Source: Desarmillaria ectypa (taxonomy: Eukaryota > Basidiomycota > Agaricomycetes > Agaricales > Physalacriaceae). Taken from it: a stretch of 64,000 bases of DNA. Shown piece after piece: positions 43,783 through 53,853 of this stretch. Position numbers and translations under genes: made by a program. Position 1 is the stretch's first letter; every line of letters begins with the position of its first letter. Under the pieces are notes generated by a model that was given only the letters and a program-made list of their open reading frames with translations, was not told where the DNA came from and searched no databases. The DNA lies in the NCBI GenBank assembly GCA_030407005.1, contig JAUDYN010000005.1:2232001-2296000 (forward strand), given 5' to 3'.

Positions 43783-44841
43783 TCATTGCCGGTCTAAGTC
43801 CATGGGCTTCCCCACCCCCCCGTACGTCGTCCACTTACTGGTTCCAGCATCGCGACTGGTTCCTCCACTCCCAGCAGTCGGCTTTGGAGCTGAGGAACTT
43901 GTCGCCCCAGCAGTGTTCTTGCTGCTGGGCTGCTGTTGTTGGGGACACGGGCCCTGCTTCTGGCCATCCCGAGGCGTACTGGTGGTCTGGTCAAAGACCC
44001 ATTTCTGCTGTCGCTCTTCATACATCTGGAGGATGCACTCCTTCCACTCCGGATATGAGCATGGAATGCTCACGCCCATGTTCGATATAAAGGTCATGTA
44101 CAAACTAGGCACCCCTAGTCGCACCGCCTTCACCATCATGCCATGTTCGGCTTCATCGGTCCTTTGGCCCGCTAGCTTCACTTCTTCTTCCAGTTTCTGG
44201 AAGTAGTGGGAGGCAGGCTGTGCTCCCATGCGCAAGTTGAACATGCACTTTTCATGTATTTCCTCAATCGCGGGATCTCGGAATTGTCGTGTGACTAGGT
44301 CGACGAAGTTGGCCCAGTCAGGGTATCGGAAGTGGGCAGTGGTGCCATCAAAGGCATCCCCCACCCAGTATTCGGGTCTCTTGTAGATCCACCAGTCCTT
44401 GGCAGCACCCTTGAAATGGGATGTCACAAATAGTACCAGGTGCGACAGCATCTGGAAGTAGTGTCGGAACACTTTGAAGTAGGCGATGCAGTTGCCTATG
44501 AAGCATTCAATGTCATCATGGTCCCCCTTGAATGGAGCAGGGACCTTGACAAGGGTTGGCTTGATGCCCAAATAGGGGGCATCAGCGGTGGCATTCCCAA
44601 CAGGGTTTGGGATAGGGTCAGGAGGTCCCTGACCAGGGGGTGGTCTTGGGATCGAGTATTGATCTGGCCTAGGACCTGGGTAACCTCTTGGCAGCCCCGT
44701 CAGTCTTCCCCTTTCCAGTTCCTTCTCCTTCTCCTGAACCTTGAGGTAGTCCGCCAAGGTCTTGCGAGTGGAGTCCTCCCTGTCGAGTTCTTTGCGCATC
44801 TCTGTGATGCACCATTCCTTCTCCAACAACTCACTTCTCAT
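43783..44841 (-). CDS. Gag core of element 2
   Basis: 352 residues. It begins with a charged coiled-coil (EKEWCITEMRKELDREDSTR, EKEKELERGR), then the Ty3/Gypsy gag domain: VPAPFKGDHDDIECFIGNCI, LVLFVTSHFKGAAKDWW, YPDWANFVDLVTRQFRDPAI, CMFNLRMGAQPASHYFQKLE, and GVSIPCSYPEWKECILQMYE. A basic, Gln/Ser-rich region follows. A TGA at 43783 separates it from the zinc knuckle (CYRCDQKGHLSRDC, about 43770-43730), a CX2CX4HX4C RNA-binding motif. The stop between this frame and the upstream gag frame (44848-45900) is a TGA where element 5 has TGG (EEMWQRA), so the long gag was originally one frame. Confidence 0.8.
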   Translation of the reverse strand: MRSELLEKEWCITEMRKELDREDSTRKTLADYLKVQEKEKELERGRLTGLPRGYPGPRPDQYSIPRPPPGQGPPDPIPNPVGNATADAPYLGIKPTLVKVPAPFKGDHDDIECFIGNCIAYFKVFRHYFQMLSHLVLFVTSHFKGAAKDWWIYKRPEYWVGDAFDGTTAHFRYPDWANFVDLVTRQFRDPAIEEIHEKCMFNLRMGAQPASHYFQKLEEEVKLAGQRTDEAEHGMMVKAVRLGVPSLYMTFISNMGVSIPCSYPEWKECILQMYEERQQKWVFDQTTSTPRDGQKQGPCPQQQQPSSKNTAGATSSSAPKPTAGSGGTSRDAGTSKWTTYGGVGKPMDLDRQ

Positions 44842-44847
44842 CTGTTG

Positions 44848-45900
44848 TCAGACTTCTTCTGCCATGGCAGGGGTTCTTGATGCCCCTGCAGTGGCATTTC
44901 CTGCAGGGGTTCCTTCTTCCATTTCTTCTCCCACCCCTGCAAAGAGAAGACTACCACCCTGATAAGGGTGGTATCCTTGGTGATGCGCCCTATGATGTGG
45001 GGGCGAATCAGGGAGTGGTCGTGGGTTTGCGACCGGGGTATCTGGTGGGTGATCTGGATATATTTCATATTGGGGATGGTGGTATTCCATCCCACTGTAG
45101 TAACCTGTATCATAGGTTAACGTATCGTACTGGGGCCTTTGCCCCCAATCACTCCTCTCTTGCCACCTCCAATCTCCATAGGTGTCGGAGGGTCCTCTCC
45201 AGTTCCTGCTGCTCCTCTGGATCTCTGGGCCGAAGCCCTGGAAAGAAATCCCCTGCAGAGGGGCAGAAAATGGCCCAGTCACGATTGGCACAGATCCGGG
45301 CATTGATGATGTCAGCCCTAGCAGAGCTGGGCCCATCGAAGGGAATTCTGATGGGGTCACCCCTGTTAAGGGCCAACCACTCATCCATGTCGATCCTGGG
45401 TTCTTCCCAGAGATCTTGGGCTTCGACGTCCCTTCGTCAAACTTCCCAGGCTGTGGTCCAGAAGGGACTGAAGATCCTTCAGTCGACCTCGGAGAGGTCG
45501 GGCCAAATGAAATCTTCCCCATGCGGGTTGAAGGGGTCGTCGGCGGCACAGGGAGGGGCCGGGACCAGGGCGTCGTCTCCGACGATGTCATTGTCAGACT
45601 TGTCATCAGAGATTTCAATGATGGGGAGAGAGGAGAGAGAGATGGACTCTCCTTCCTCTGGCCATGCCTCACAGCCTCAGGGGCCATAGGGGTGGTTTTG
45701 ATCCATGGCGGGATCGTCGGGTGGTGGGGTCCAGAGTATCTGGACCTTCTACTGTTGTCGCTATTGGGCGACGGGGAGTCAGATCTCCACTGGGATATGT
45801 GGAGGGCAGGGGTTCTTGGACGAGGGGGGGGGCCGGGGTAAGGGGGCAGGGGTTCATCAAGCACAAGCTGAATGTCCCGCACGTATTCTTGGGCCACCAT
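44848..45900 (-). CDS. Gag N-terminal region of element 2, proline-rich
   Basis: 350 residues, MVAQEYVRDIQLVLDEPLPP, then a long Pro/Ser-rich low-complexity stretch and a conserved end GYHPYQGGSLLFAGVGEEME. The last motif recurs in element 4 (GYHPYQGGSLLFTGTGED) and the fragment at 56043-56632 (YHPYQSGSLLFTGAGE). No known domain. It links the membrane leader to the gag core. Confidence 0.6.
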   Translation of the reverse strand: MVAQEYVRDIQLVLDEPLPPYPGPPPRPRTPALHISQWRSDSPSPNSDNSRRSRYSGPHHPTIPPWIKTTPMAPEAVRHGQRKESPSLSPLSPSLKSLMTSLTMTSSETTPWSRPLPVPPTTPSTRMGKISFGPTSPRSTEGSSVPSGPQPGKFDEGTSKPKISGKNPGSTWMSGWPLTGVTPSEFPSMGPALLGLTSSMPGSVPIVTGPFSAPLQGISFQGFGPEIQRSSRNWRGPSDTYGDWRWQERSDWGQRPQYDTLTYDTGYYSGMEYHHPQYEIYPDHPPDTPVANPRPLPDSPPHHRAHHQGYHPYQGGSLLFAGVGEEMEEGTPAGNATAGASRTPAMAEEV

Positions 45901-46116
45901 ATGGGCAGCTGTTGGTCGCTCCAGTGCGATGGTGGGTCATTCCATCCGGTAATGGAGGAGGACGGCTCTTGTGTTATGTATGCGAGCAGAGGAGGGCCCG
46001 GCAGTCAGGGTCCAAATTGTTGAGGGCCCCGGAGTTGGGGGCCTCGAGTCTGTACTCCCCTCAGAGGAGGAGGCAATGGTGAACTGGGCATGAGGGCAGA
46101 CGAGTGATATCGCCTC

Positions 46117-46353
46117 TCATTCTCCTGATCTTGTGGGGGGTATCCCCCTGGGAATGACATGGGCGGGTAGTGGTGCAGGGCGGGGTGGTGGGTTTGGTTG
46201 TCGGGCCTGCCTTTGTCTAAGCAGTGCCCAGATTTCTTTCTCATAGATTAATACGGTGAGGACCATAAAAAATGATAATAGTATGGCACTGCCAATGGCG
46301 ATGCCAAGAGATACGGTTCGGGGTTCGTGGGGGTTTCTTTCTTCTCCGGGCAT
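46117..46353 (-). CDS. Gypsy leader with membrane-spanning segment (element 2 copy)
   Basis: 78 residues starting 60 nt downstream of LTR C. MPGEERNPHEPRTVSLGIAI is followed by a hydrophobic helix (GSAILLSFFMVLTVLIY) and EKEIWALLRQRQARQ. The element 5 copy is closely similar (EPRTVSLGGAILLTFFTVLA, EEELRALL). After PNPPP the frame leaves the conserved path: the motif MSFPGGYP...ENERRYHSS continues in another frame (46244-46005), so this copy has a small frame-shifting change. The predicted topology is a single-pass segment with charged residues on the downstream side. Confidence 0.6.
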   Translation of the reverse strand: MPGEERNPHEPRTVSLGIAIGSAILLSFFMVLTVLIYEKEIWALLRQRQARQPNPPPRPAPLPAHVIPRGIPPTRSGE

Positions 46354-46412
46354 AGAGAAGTGCTTCTATACAGCTAGCATTAGAGAAGCAGGGGATGATA
46401 TCTCTTGTTTAA

Positions 46413-46835
46413 TGTTATGTACCGACTTGGGCACATGACTTGGGACAGTCAGCTGATCTCTCTGGGCCATTATGCATTCGAATGATCACCCAAGATGAGA
46501 GATAGAAGCTAATAGTCTTCTATGTTGTGCGAACAAGAAGTATATGTTTGTAATTTAAACAAGAGATAGAGTACAACTGTCTAGTTTACTCTGTTTATAT
46601 AGTATTTCTACGGCGTTATAATTAGATGAAACACTATGGTCCATGCACAAACGGTGTCGAAGTAGGATGATCCGGGAGGATCATAGAACCAATAGAGAAT
46701 GTCTGGGGTGACAGATGGTGAGAACGAGGGTTGTAGCCGGTGAATAGCTGGATACAAGTCGGTTTCTTGACTAGATTAGATGGATGAGTCATGGATATGA
46801 CTCGGATAAGATAAGATAATGGAAAAATCGTAACA
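46413..46835 (-). mobile_element. LTR C, 5' LTR of element 2 (and 5' end of the element 1/2 insertion)
   Basis: 423 bp, minus orientation, left end TGTTATGTACCG, right end ATCGTAACA. Right flank ATTTA (46836-46840) matches the left flank of LTR A at 32591-32595. Almost the same sequence as LTR A. Immediately right of it the pol of element H resumes in frame. Confidence 0.85.
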
Positions 46836-47806
46836 ATTTAGGCCATGACTGGCTGAAATGCTATAACCTGGTCATCAACTGGAAGACTGGGAGTATGATC
46901 TTTGAACAATGTCAATGTATAAAAAATCCCCTTCCTCTTTCTGATGCAGATGATGAAGACAGATGGGATGAAGAGTTGGAGGATGGTGAGACTATCCTCT
47001 CCATCAACATACAGGAGGAACTAATAATTCAGGTGGTACATCATGCTATTGAGCTGGTTCCCAATGCAAAATCCATGTTAGACTGTAAAGTCTACCCCCT
47101 GAATCAAACCAAACAGGAACAGCTCAACAAGTTCCTTGATGAAAATCTCAGCTTTAGATGTATTTGTTCATCCAAATCCCCATTTGCATCCCTATTCTTC
47201 TTCATAAAAAAGAAGGATGGTTTCCTTCATCCTGTTCAGGATTACAGAAAACTGAATGAAATGATGATCAAGAACTGCTATCTGCTTCCTCTGATCACTG
47301 AACTCATTGATAAACTATACAGCACCAAATACTTTTCCAAGCTAGATGTCCACTGGAGATATAATAATGTTTGAATTCAAGACAGTGATGAAGAAAAAGC
47401 AGCATTCCATACTAATCAGAGGTTGTTTGAATCCACAATTATGTTCTTTGGACTGACCAACTCACCTGCAATGTTCCAATGGATGATGAATGACATCTTC
47501 CAGGACCTTATTACAGGAGGGAAAGTTATGATATATTTGGATGACATTCTTATTTTTATGAAGACCTTGGAAGAACACTGACAGATTGTCCAACAGATAC
47601 TCCAACAGCTGCAAGAGAATAAATTATTCCTCAAAGCTAAGAAGTGCAAATTTGAAGTACTAGAAATAGAATACTTGGATGTCATTATTAGCAAGAATGC
47701 CACCTGAATGGATCCAGTCAAGGTCACAGGAATAGCCAAATGGCTGACCCCCACCAAGAAAAAGAAATTACAATCCTTTTTAGGATTCACTAATTTCTAC
47801 TAAAAA
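46836..47806 (+). pseudogene. element H pol, second segment (protease tail and RT)
   Basis: Continues exactly from 32595: after the ATTTA duplication is removed the frame reads KMVYL then GHDWLKCYNLVINW. It contains DEDRWDEELEDGET, an internal deletion joining VVHHA to IELVPNAKSMLDC, then RT (FFIKKKDGFLHPVQDYRKLN, SKLDVHWRYNN, MFFGLTNSPAMFQWMMND, YLDDIL). It stops after FLGFTNFY, stop, K at 47806, where LTR D is inserted. The continuation is found inverted at 63739 downward. Confidence 0.8.
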
Positions 47807-48194
47807 TGTTAGGACCCTGTCCTAGCACATGATCTTGGGATGTTGAGTCACTCTTAGGGCTGTCTCGCATTTGGACAATCACCTGTGGATAAGAGGACTG
47901 CTAGTCTTTAGAAGAGTGCAGTAGAAGGTATATGATTTAAGTCTAGTTAAAAGATAGAGTACAAGTGTGAAAACTACTCTACTTATATACTGAAAGTATG
48001 GTGTTATTAATAGATGAAATGATGAGGTTCATGAGGAAAACTTGAGGAGGTCAGGTGATTGTAGCCCAATGGAAATGAACAAGGGTGACAACCATGGTGA
48101 ACTGGGGTGGTGAATACATCAATATGAAGTGTCAATGGTGCAATATGATAGCTGATTAGGTTGGATGTGTCAATGATATGACTGGATAAGATAA
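47807..48194 (-). mobile_element. LTR D, 3' LTR of Gypsy element 4, inner end deleted
   Basis: Minus orientation, left end TGTTAGGACCCTGTCC. The right end stops at ...GGATAAGATAA; the last part of U3 and the polypurine tract are missing and the chromodomain tail follows directly. Left flank AAAAA (47802-47806). It is by far most similar to LTR K at the right end of the window (for example TACAAGTGTGAAAACTACTC and GATAGCTGATTAGGT in both). Confidence 0.8.
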
Positions 48195-51100
48195 ATTCTT
48201 CTTCGGGGGTGTCAAATTGTGATTTGGCTTGATTGATCTGGTACAGGTTTTTTTATATGTCTTTGTCTGGGTTTATGATCCATTTTTGATATCTATTCTT
48301 GCATTGAGTAAGATACACAACATTGCTATTTTTGGAGTATTCATGGTTGAGTACCTTGACCACTACTTTGTTCTTGGTTATGATTTTAGTGTTATATAAG
48401 GCTCATTTAATGTTAGTCTTGTATTCTGCAATCACTTCTTTAGCATTTTCCATCTCTGTTTCTCAAACCCATGAGTTGTGTTCCCTGGTCCAACCCTTCC
48501 ATTTGACTAGGTAATCTATGACTTCTTTAGATGGTTGTCCCTGTTTGATGCATACTCAACAAGTGTGAGAGTCTAGTACTTCTTTGATTTTATATTCCTC
48601 TTGACCATCGACAAGGTCTGGAGGAGGAGGAGGAGGTTGTTGTTGATTAGGAAATATGGGCACAATGTAAGGGATCAACAGTTTCTCATTGAATCATGGG
48701 TGTATTTTCCAGTGGGGCAGTAGTTTTAGTTTGTAAGCTGCTATGCTGGATTTCTTGACAATTTCGAATGGTCCTGTTCATTTGTTGTCAAGTTTCTTTT
48801 TTGGTCATAGAAGGTGAAGGTTGGCAGTGTCAAGCCAAACCTTGTCACTGACTTGGTACTCTCGAGGTGACTGTTTTTGTTTATTGTATTGTGCCTTCAT
48901 TTGCACTGCTGTCTTCTCCAAAGCATCATGGACCTCCTTGTGGGCTTGGGCCATGGTTTTTGTGAATTCCATGGCTGTAGGATTTGTGAACATAGTTTTT
49001 TGAATAGAGTCAGGAATTAAATGAGGGTTTTGATGGTACAATATCATAAAGGGGCTCCTTCCTGTTGCTGAATGGACATGGTTATTATGGGCAAACTCAG
49101 CAAGTGGTAGCCATGTGACCCAGTCAGTTTGTCAATGATTGACAAAGATACATAGATATTTTTCAATCTCCTGATTAACTCATTCTGTTTGTCCATCAGT
49201 CTGGGGATGATATGCAGTGGATGTATTTTGGGTAATGTTCAACATCCTATAAAGTTCTTTCATAGATGAGGATATAAATTGAGGTCCTTGGTCAGAGATG
49301 ACTACTTGTGGCATCCCATGTTTCATGTAAACATGGTTCTGAAGTATAAGAGCCCATCCTTCTGCAGATAACTTCTTGTGACAAGGGATTGGGAGTATCA
49401 TTTTGGAAAAGTGATCTACAATGACCAACAAGGCATTGTAGCCTTCTGATTCTGAGAGGCCAGTAATCATGTCAACAGAGATGTGGGTCCAGGGGGCCTC
49501 AGGAATTGCATTAGGATGTAAAGGGGCTGCTTTGGCCTGAGTGTCACTTTTGGTCCTTTGACAGGTTTCACATCCTTTGATGTAAACTTCAATGTCCTTT
49601 TTTATCTTGGGCCATCAGTATTCCCACAATATCAGTTCCTTGGTTTTGGCAATACCTGGGTGTCCTGCAGTAATATGATCGTGGTATTGCACAATAATCT
49701 CTCCTCAAAGAGAGAGGTCTTTTGGAATATAAATGCATCTGTCATATCATAGTATTCCTTCTTCTTGAGTAATTCCTCATTTGTGGGTAAGGGATTTCTC
49801 AATCCTGTGATCCCACTGTTCCTTCTGTCTGATTGCATCTCATATATGCATTGTTTGTTCTTCAGTGGTAGGTAGTATTAGTGCCCTGAAATGTTCAGGG
49901 GAAAGAATGACTATGTCTTGATAGTCTTCCTTCCCTTGGTCATGATCATCTCATCAACTAAGCAGATCAGCCTTCTTGTTGGCTATTCCTGCTTTGTGTT
50001 GGAGGATGAAATGATATTCTGCCAATTTGGTAACCCATTGCACTTGTCAATAGTTCAACTTTTGTGGCTTGCAAAAGTACTGGAGGTTTTGATGATTGGT
50101 CCAGATCTCAATTGTCTCCTTAGCACCCATGAGGTAATGATGCCATTCTTCCAGGGCTAACATGATGGTCAGCAATTCTTTATTGTAGATTTCATAATTG
50201 TGTTCAGTGACTGACTGTTAATGCTTTTGACATGAATGTGACTGGCCTCCATTTGCCATTCTGTTCCTGACTTAGGATGGCCCCAATGGCTCTGTCACTA
50301 GAGTCTGCTTCCACTCGGAATTTCCCTTCATCCAAGAGAATTGTCAGAACAATGTTTATAGTCATCAACTTTTTAAGTTGGGAAAACACTTGTTCTTGAT
50401 CTGCTCCCCATGTCCAGTCTACTTTTCCAGTTAACTGGGTGAGGGATCATATGATTTTGGAATAGTCACAGATGAATTTTTGATAGAAGTTCGTGAATTC
50501 TAAGAAGGATTGCAGTTCCTTCTTCTTGGTTGGAGTGGGCCATTCCACTATTTCAGCGATTTTAATGGGATCCATGTGGATGGCATCCTTGCTGATGATC
50601 ACTCCAAGGTATTCAGTTTCAAGTACTTCAAACTCGCATTTCTCAGCTTTGAGAAATAGTTTATTCTCCTATAGTCATTGGAGAACTTGTTGTATGATGA
50701 TTCAATGTTCAGATAAGGATTTAGTGAAGATGAGGATATCATTGAGGTATATGATGACTTTTCCTCCAGCAATCAGATTCTTGAAAATGTCATTCATCAT
50801 CCACTGGAAAGTGGCTGGTGAATTTGTGAGGCCAAAGAACATCACCATTGGTTCAAAGAGACCTTAGTTATTTCTGAATGCAGCTTTCTCTTCATCTCCT
50901 TCTCAAATGCAGACATTGTTGTATCCCCATTGGACATCCAGTTTGGAGAAGTATTTTGCTTCTTGTAACTTGTTGATAAGTTTGGATATCAAGGGTAATG
51001 AATAATGATTCTTGATCATCATCTCATTCAGTTTATGATAATTCTGCACAGGATATAGAGAGCCATCTTTTTTCTTGACAAAGAAGAAGGGAGAGGCAAA

Positions 51101-51886
51101 GGGGGATTTAGAGGGGCAAATACATCCCGAGTCAAGATTCTCATTGAGGAATTTATCCAATTGTTCTTGCTCATTTCAGTTGAGCAGATAGACCTTACAG
51201 TCTAGGGTGGATTTGGCATTGGGGATTATCTCAATGGCATGGTCCCAAGGTTTCCAATCTGATAGTTCATCAAAGCTTTCTTTAGAGAATAAATCTCTAA
51301 AGCTTTGATACTGAGGAGGTACTAGCTCCTTGAATGTTTTCTTTGGTTTCTCTGCATTTGTGGCTGCCACCAGTTCATTGGCATGGTGTACGGCTCATAA
51401 TATGATTTCTTCTTGCATATTAACTGCAAGAATAGTTTCGTCTTCTTCCAATTCTTCATCCCACCTGTTGTCTTCATTGGAATCAGGGAGAGTAAAATGA
51501 TTGTTTATGCAATGACATTGACCAAAAGTCATTGATCCCATTTTCCAATTGACCAATGGGTTATGGTGTTTTAGCCAGTCATGGCCCAAGTATACTGTTT
51601 TGGAGCCCAAGTCAGTGACTGCAAGGTCAATTCATTTGACATGGTCTCCAATCATCATTCTGAGTTTCATGAATTCAGTTACATCACCTGCTTTATTTTG
51701 GGTTCCATCTGCATTGTAGATGGAAATTGGAGTGATGGCTTTTCTGGTATCCAACTAGTGTTGTTGGACATAGGTTCAGTTGATAGAGCTGCCAGTGCAA
51801 CCACTATCCAACAATGCATGGGTTGTCAGAGTCTCCTTTCCAGTGCAGGGAGCAAGTTGAATATCCACCAAAAAGTCCTGTCCTAA
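48195..51886 (-). pseudogene. pol of element 4, fragmented
   Basis: Open pieces on the minus strand: 51610-51395 (protease tail, YLGHDWLKHHNPLVNW), 51370-51176, 51160-50903 (RT start, [17 protein letters not shown]), 50389-50204 (RNaseH, EADSSDRAIGAILSQ), 49470-49180 (integrase core, MITGLSESEGYNALLVIVDH, QTDGQTE), 49047-48805 (integrase C-terminal region). The protease DSG motif (LLDSGCTGSSIN) lies near 51800 in another piece. Frames are broken by TGA/TAA/TAG at sites that are sense codons in element 2. Confidence 0.75.
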
Positions 51887-53246
51887 TGATGTGCTTGGTA
51901 ATGGTGAGTGACAAAAGAATTAGGAAATGAAAATGAACACCAATCACACTAAATCTCTTACTACTCTACACTTAATCACCAATATTGAATTCAGGTGGTT
52001 TCGAGTATGATAGAAGCACTCTGCAGACTTCAATAATCAAGTACAGTTGTCTTAAAGACATTTTATTCATTACTAGTGAGTTATACAAAGTACTACTCGC
52101 ACTAGTGGGGTTGGTAAGACACAATTGGGTAAAGAGTGACTTGGTTTGAGCTACTGCGCTCATTCTGACTGAAACTGATTCAAACTAGTGGCACTCTTGG
52201 CCCTATACTGCTTCCTACAAGTGATAAACACTTGACCAGTCACACTCTTGGCTGACTAGTGATGCTCTTGGCCTAAGAATAAACTATAACTCTGAGAACT
52301 TTGCTTGAACTAACTTCAAAACACTCTGGACCTTTGCAGGACACAACAGTGACTCTAAGGGACTTCAATTCAATGCAATACTATGGGTGACTTAGCAACT
52401 ATTAATCACTTCATTGAGGTTAAGCACAAAAGCCTTTAATTAGGGACACCAGTTACTACCAGTGAGGGCTCAACTGCGGGGATAGCTTGCCTGCTTTGCA
52501 TGAGCACCCATCCCACTACTTATATACTACTGAGGCAAAACTATAAATATCATCTGGGTATAGGGTATATTGGTGAGGATTTCTTGGCTAGTCATGAATA
52601 ATGGTGAATAATCACACAATAGTTGGTCTAGTCTGTTTTCTTTTCAAATATTCGGTCTAGAGACTCCACAGTTGGTCTTTCCGCACCCTTGGCACAACTA
52701 CATGCCCTAGTAATGCGGTTATATGAATATCCGGATATTGGTGCCTGTAACAGCTATCCGATCATGATCGAGGGTGCAGTCCAGCTCCACTAGCATTGAT
52801 CATAAGAGATCTATATTGAAATAGTCAGATCTGGGCTCAAGGTTAATCCATTCCTAATTTATTTCTAAGTCCTGTTTCAAGATTGCCATGTGACTAGTTA
52901 TCCTGACTTAGGCATTTATGCCCAGTCTAGGCTACTAGTGACAGAACTTCATGAGATCTGTGTACTCTGCTCCTGGTTTTTGTGTGCTAGTAGCATCCTT
53001 CGTTTGCTAGTGGCTGTATTTCACTTAGTCCTGCTAGCATTCGAGTTACTAGTCTGGCTGGCTGGTAGATTTAACCTACTAATGGTGTTGCATCTAAGTC
53101 CTGGCTCTACCAGTTGCTTACTGCTTTTAACTATCAGCTCAAAGCCTCAGCTATAGTCCTCTATGTATCACTAGTATAGGATAGATATGCAATAGTATTG
53201 TTACAAAATCACAAAATCTAGGTGTGAATGCATAGATGGCATATCA
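51887..53246 (-). mobile_element. 1.36-kb LTR, copy 2 (solo) in element 4
   Basis: 1360 bp, minus orientation, same ends as copy 1. Flanks (CTAA left, CTTA right) are not a clear duplication, and part of the host element is missing across it. The outer about 400 bp at the left and the last about 40 bp at the right differ from copy 1 mainly by transitions (CG to TG or CA), but about 52296-53208 looks identical to copy 1, with all CG sites intact. Confidence 0.8.
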
Positions 53247-53483
53247 CTTACACCACTCAGCAAATCCTGTGCCTCATCAGGGGCTCGGGATTCACTATAG
53301 ATAATTGTGTCAGCTTCTTTCAGGAGTGTGACATACCTGTTTATTTTTGATTCTTTGAGGGTCTTTGGCTTTGGAGTCTGTGAAGTCATATGATATATAT
53401 TGTTTGTAGATAATTGTCTAGAGGTATGCATATTAGTCTGACCCATGTAAACCGAAGACTCACCTTTGGGAGACTGGGTCGAG

Positions 53484-53518
53484 CAAGGGGAATCGAACCC
53501 TTGTCAACCTACTCTTTT
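53484..53518 (-). other. gag-end signal (A AAA GAG TAG plus hairpin), element 4
   Basis: Minus strand: AAAAGAGTAGGTTGA, then CAAGGG, loop, and CCCTTG, a perfect 6-bp stem. TAG at 53511-53509 ends the gag frame after EETKE. Downstream the -1 frame reads QGFDSPC, as in element 2. Confidence 0.5.
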
Positions 53519-53853
53519 GTCTCCTCGATCTTGGCCATAGGTGGCATCACTTTGTTAGTGGGCTCTACTGACCAAATGTTCTTGAACTCTTTTCTTCTAG
53601 GGCAATCCTTGCTCATGTGACCCTTTTTGTCACAGCAGAAACACCTGCCCTCTGCCTTGTGTTGATCTATGTCCATGAGCTTTCCCACCCCTCCATATAT
53701 CATCCATCTTCCTGTTCTAGCATTCTGACTCACCCCTGTATTGGTCATTGGTTTTGGCACTGAGTAACTCATCACTCCAGTAGCAGTCTTGCCACTGGGG
53801 TGTTGTTGTTGTTGTTGGGGACAGGAATCCTTCTTCTGCCCATCTCTGGGCAC
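53509..53853 (-). CDS. Gag C-terminus with zinc knuckle, element 4
   Basis: 114 residues, DGQKKDSCPQQQQQHPSGKT, then AEGRCFCCDKKGHMSKDCPR with a full CX2CX4HX4C knuckle, and a short tail ending AKIEETKE. It gives the clearest view of the natural gag end in the family. The zinc knuckle packages element RNA. Confidence 0.65.
   Translation of the reverse strand: MPRDGQKKDSCPQQQQQHPSGKTATGVMSYSVPKPMTNTGVSQNARTGRWMIYGGVGKLMDIDQHKAEGRCFCCDKKGHMSKDCPRRKEFKNIWSVEPTNKVMPPMAKIEETKE

Larger units (their letters stand above)
37393..46412 (-). mobile_element. Gypsy chromovirus element 2, internal region (best-preserved copy)
   Basis: The most complete copy in the window. Order on the minus strand: LTR C, membrane leader (46353-46117), long gag (45900-43783 and zinc knuckle to about 43680), gag-end signal (43646-43611), spacer frame (43609-43169), the 1.36-kb LTR insertion (43023-41667), spacer/protease (41687-about 40992), RT-RNaseH (40991-39192), integrase (38957-37791), chromodomain and tail (37760-37425), polypurine tract, LTR B. 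It keeps many CG dinucleotides and long open frames, so it is young, but several stops and a frame shift in the leader region mean it is probably not autonomous now. Confidence 0.85.

Noticed and set aside
43128..46082. Long plus-strand frames at 43128-43559, 44440-44880, 44877-45689 and 45182-45841
   Set aside because: All are shadows antisense to the gag of element 2, whose minus-strand frames match the homologous copies in elements G, H and 4.
32596..46835. A single tandem LTR-internal-LTR-internal-LTR element made by unequal crossing-over
   Set aside because: That would leave two complete internal regions. The first one lacks gag and its 5' end abuts LTR B in the middle of a coding region, so nested insertion plus LTR recombination fits better.
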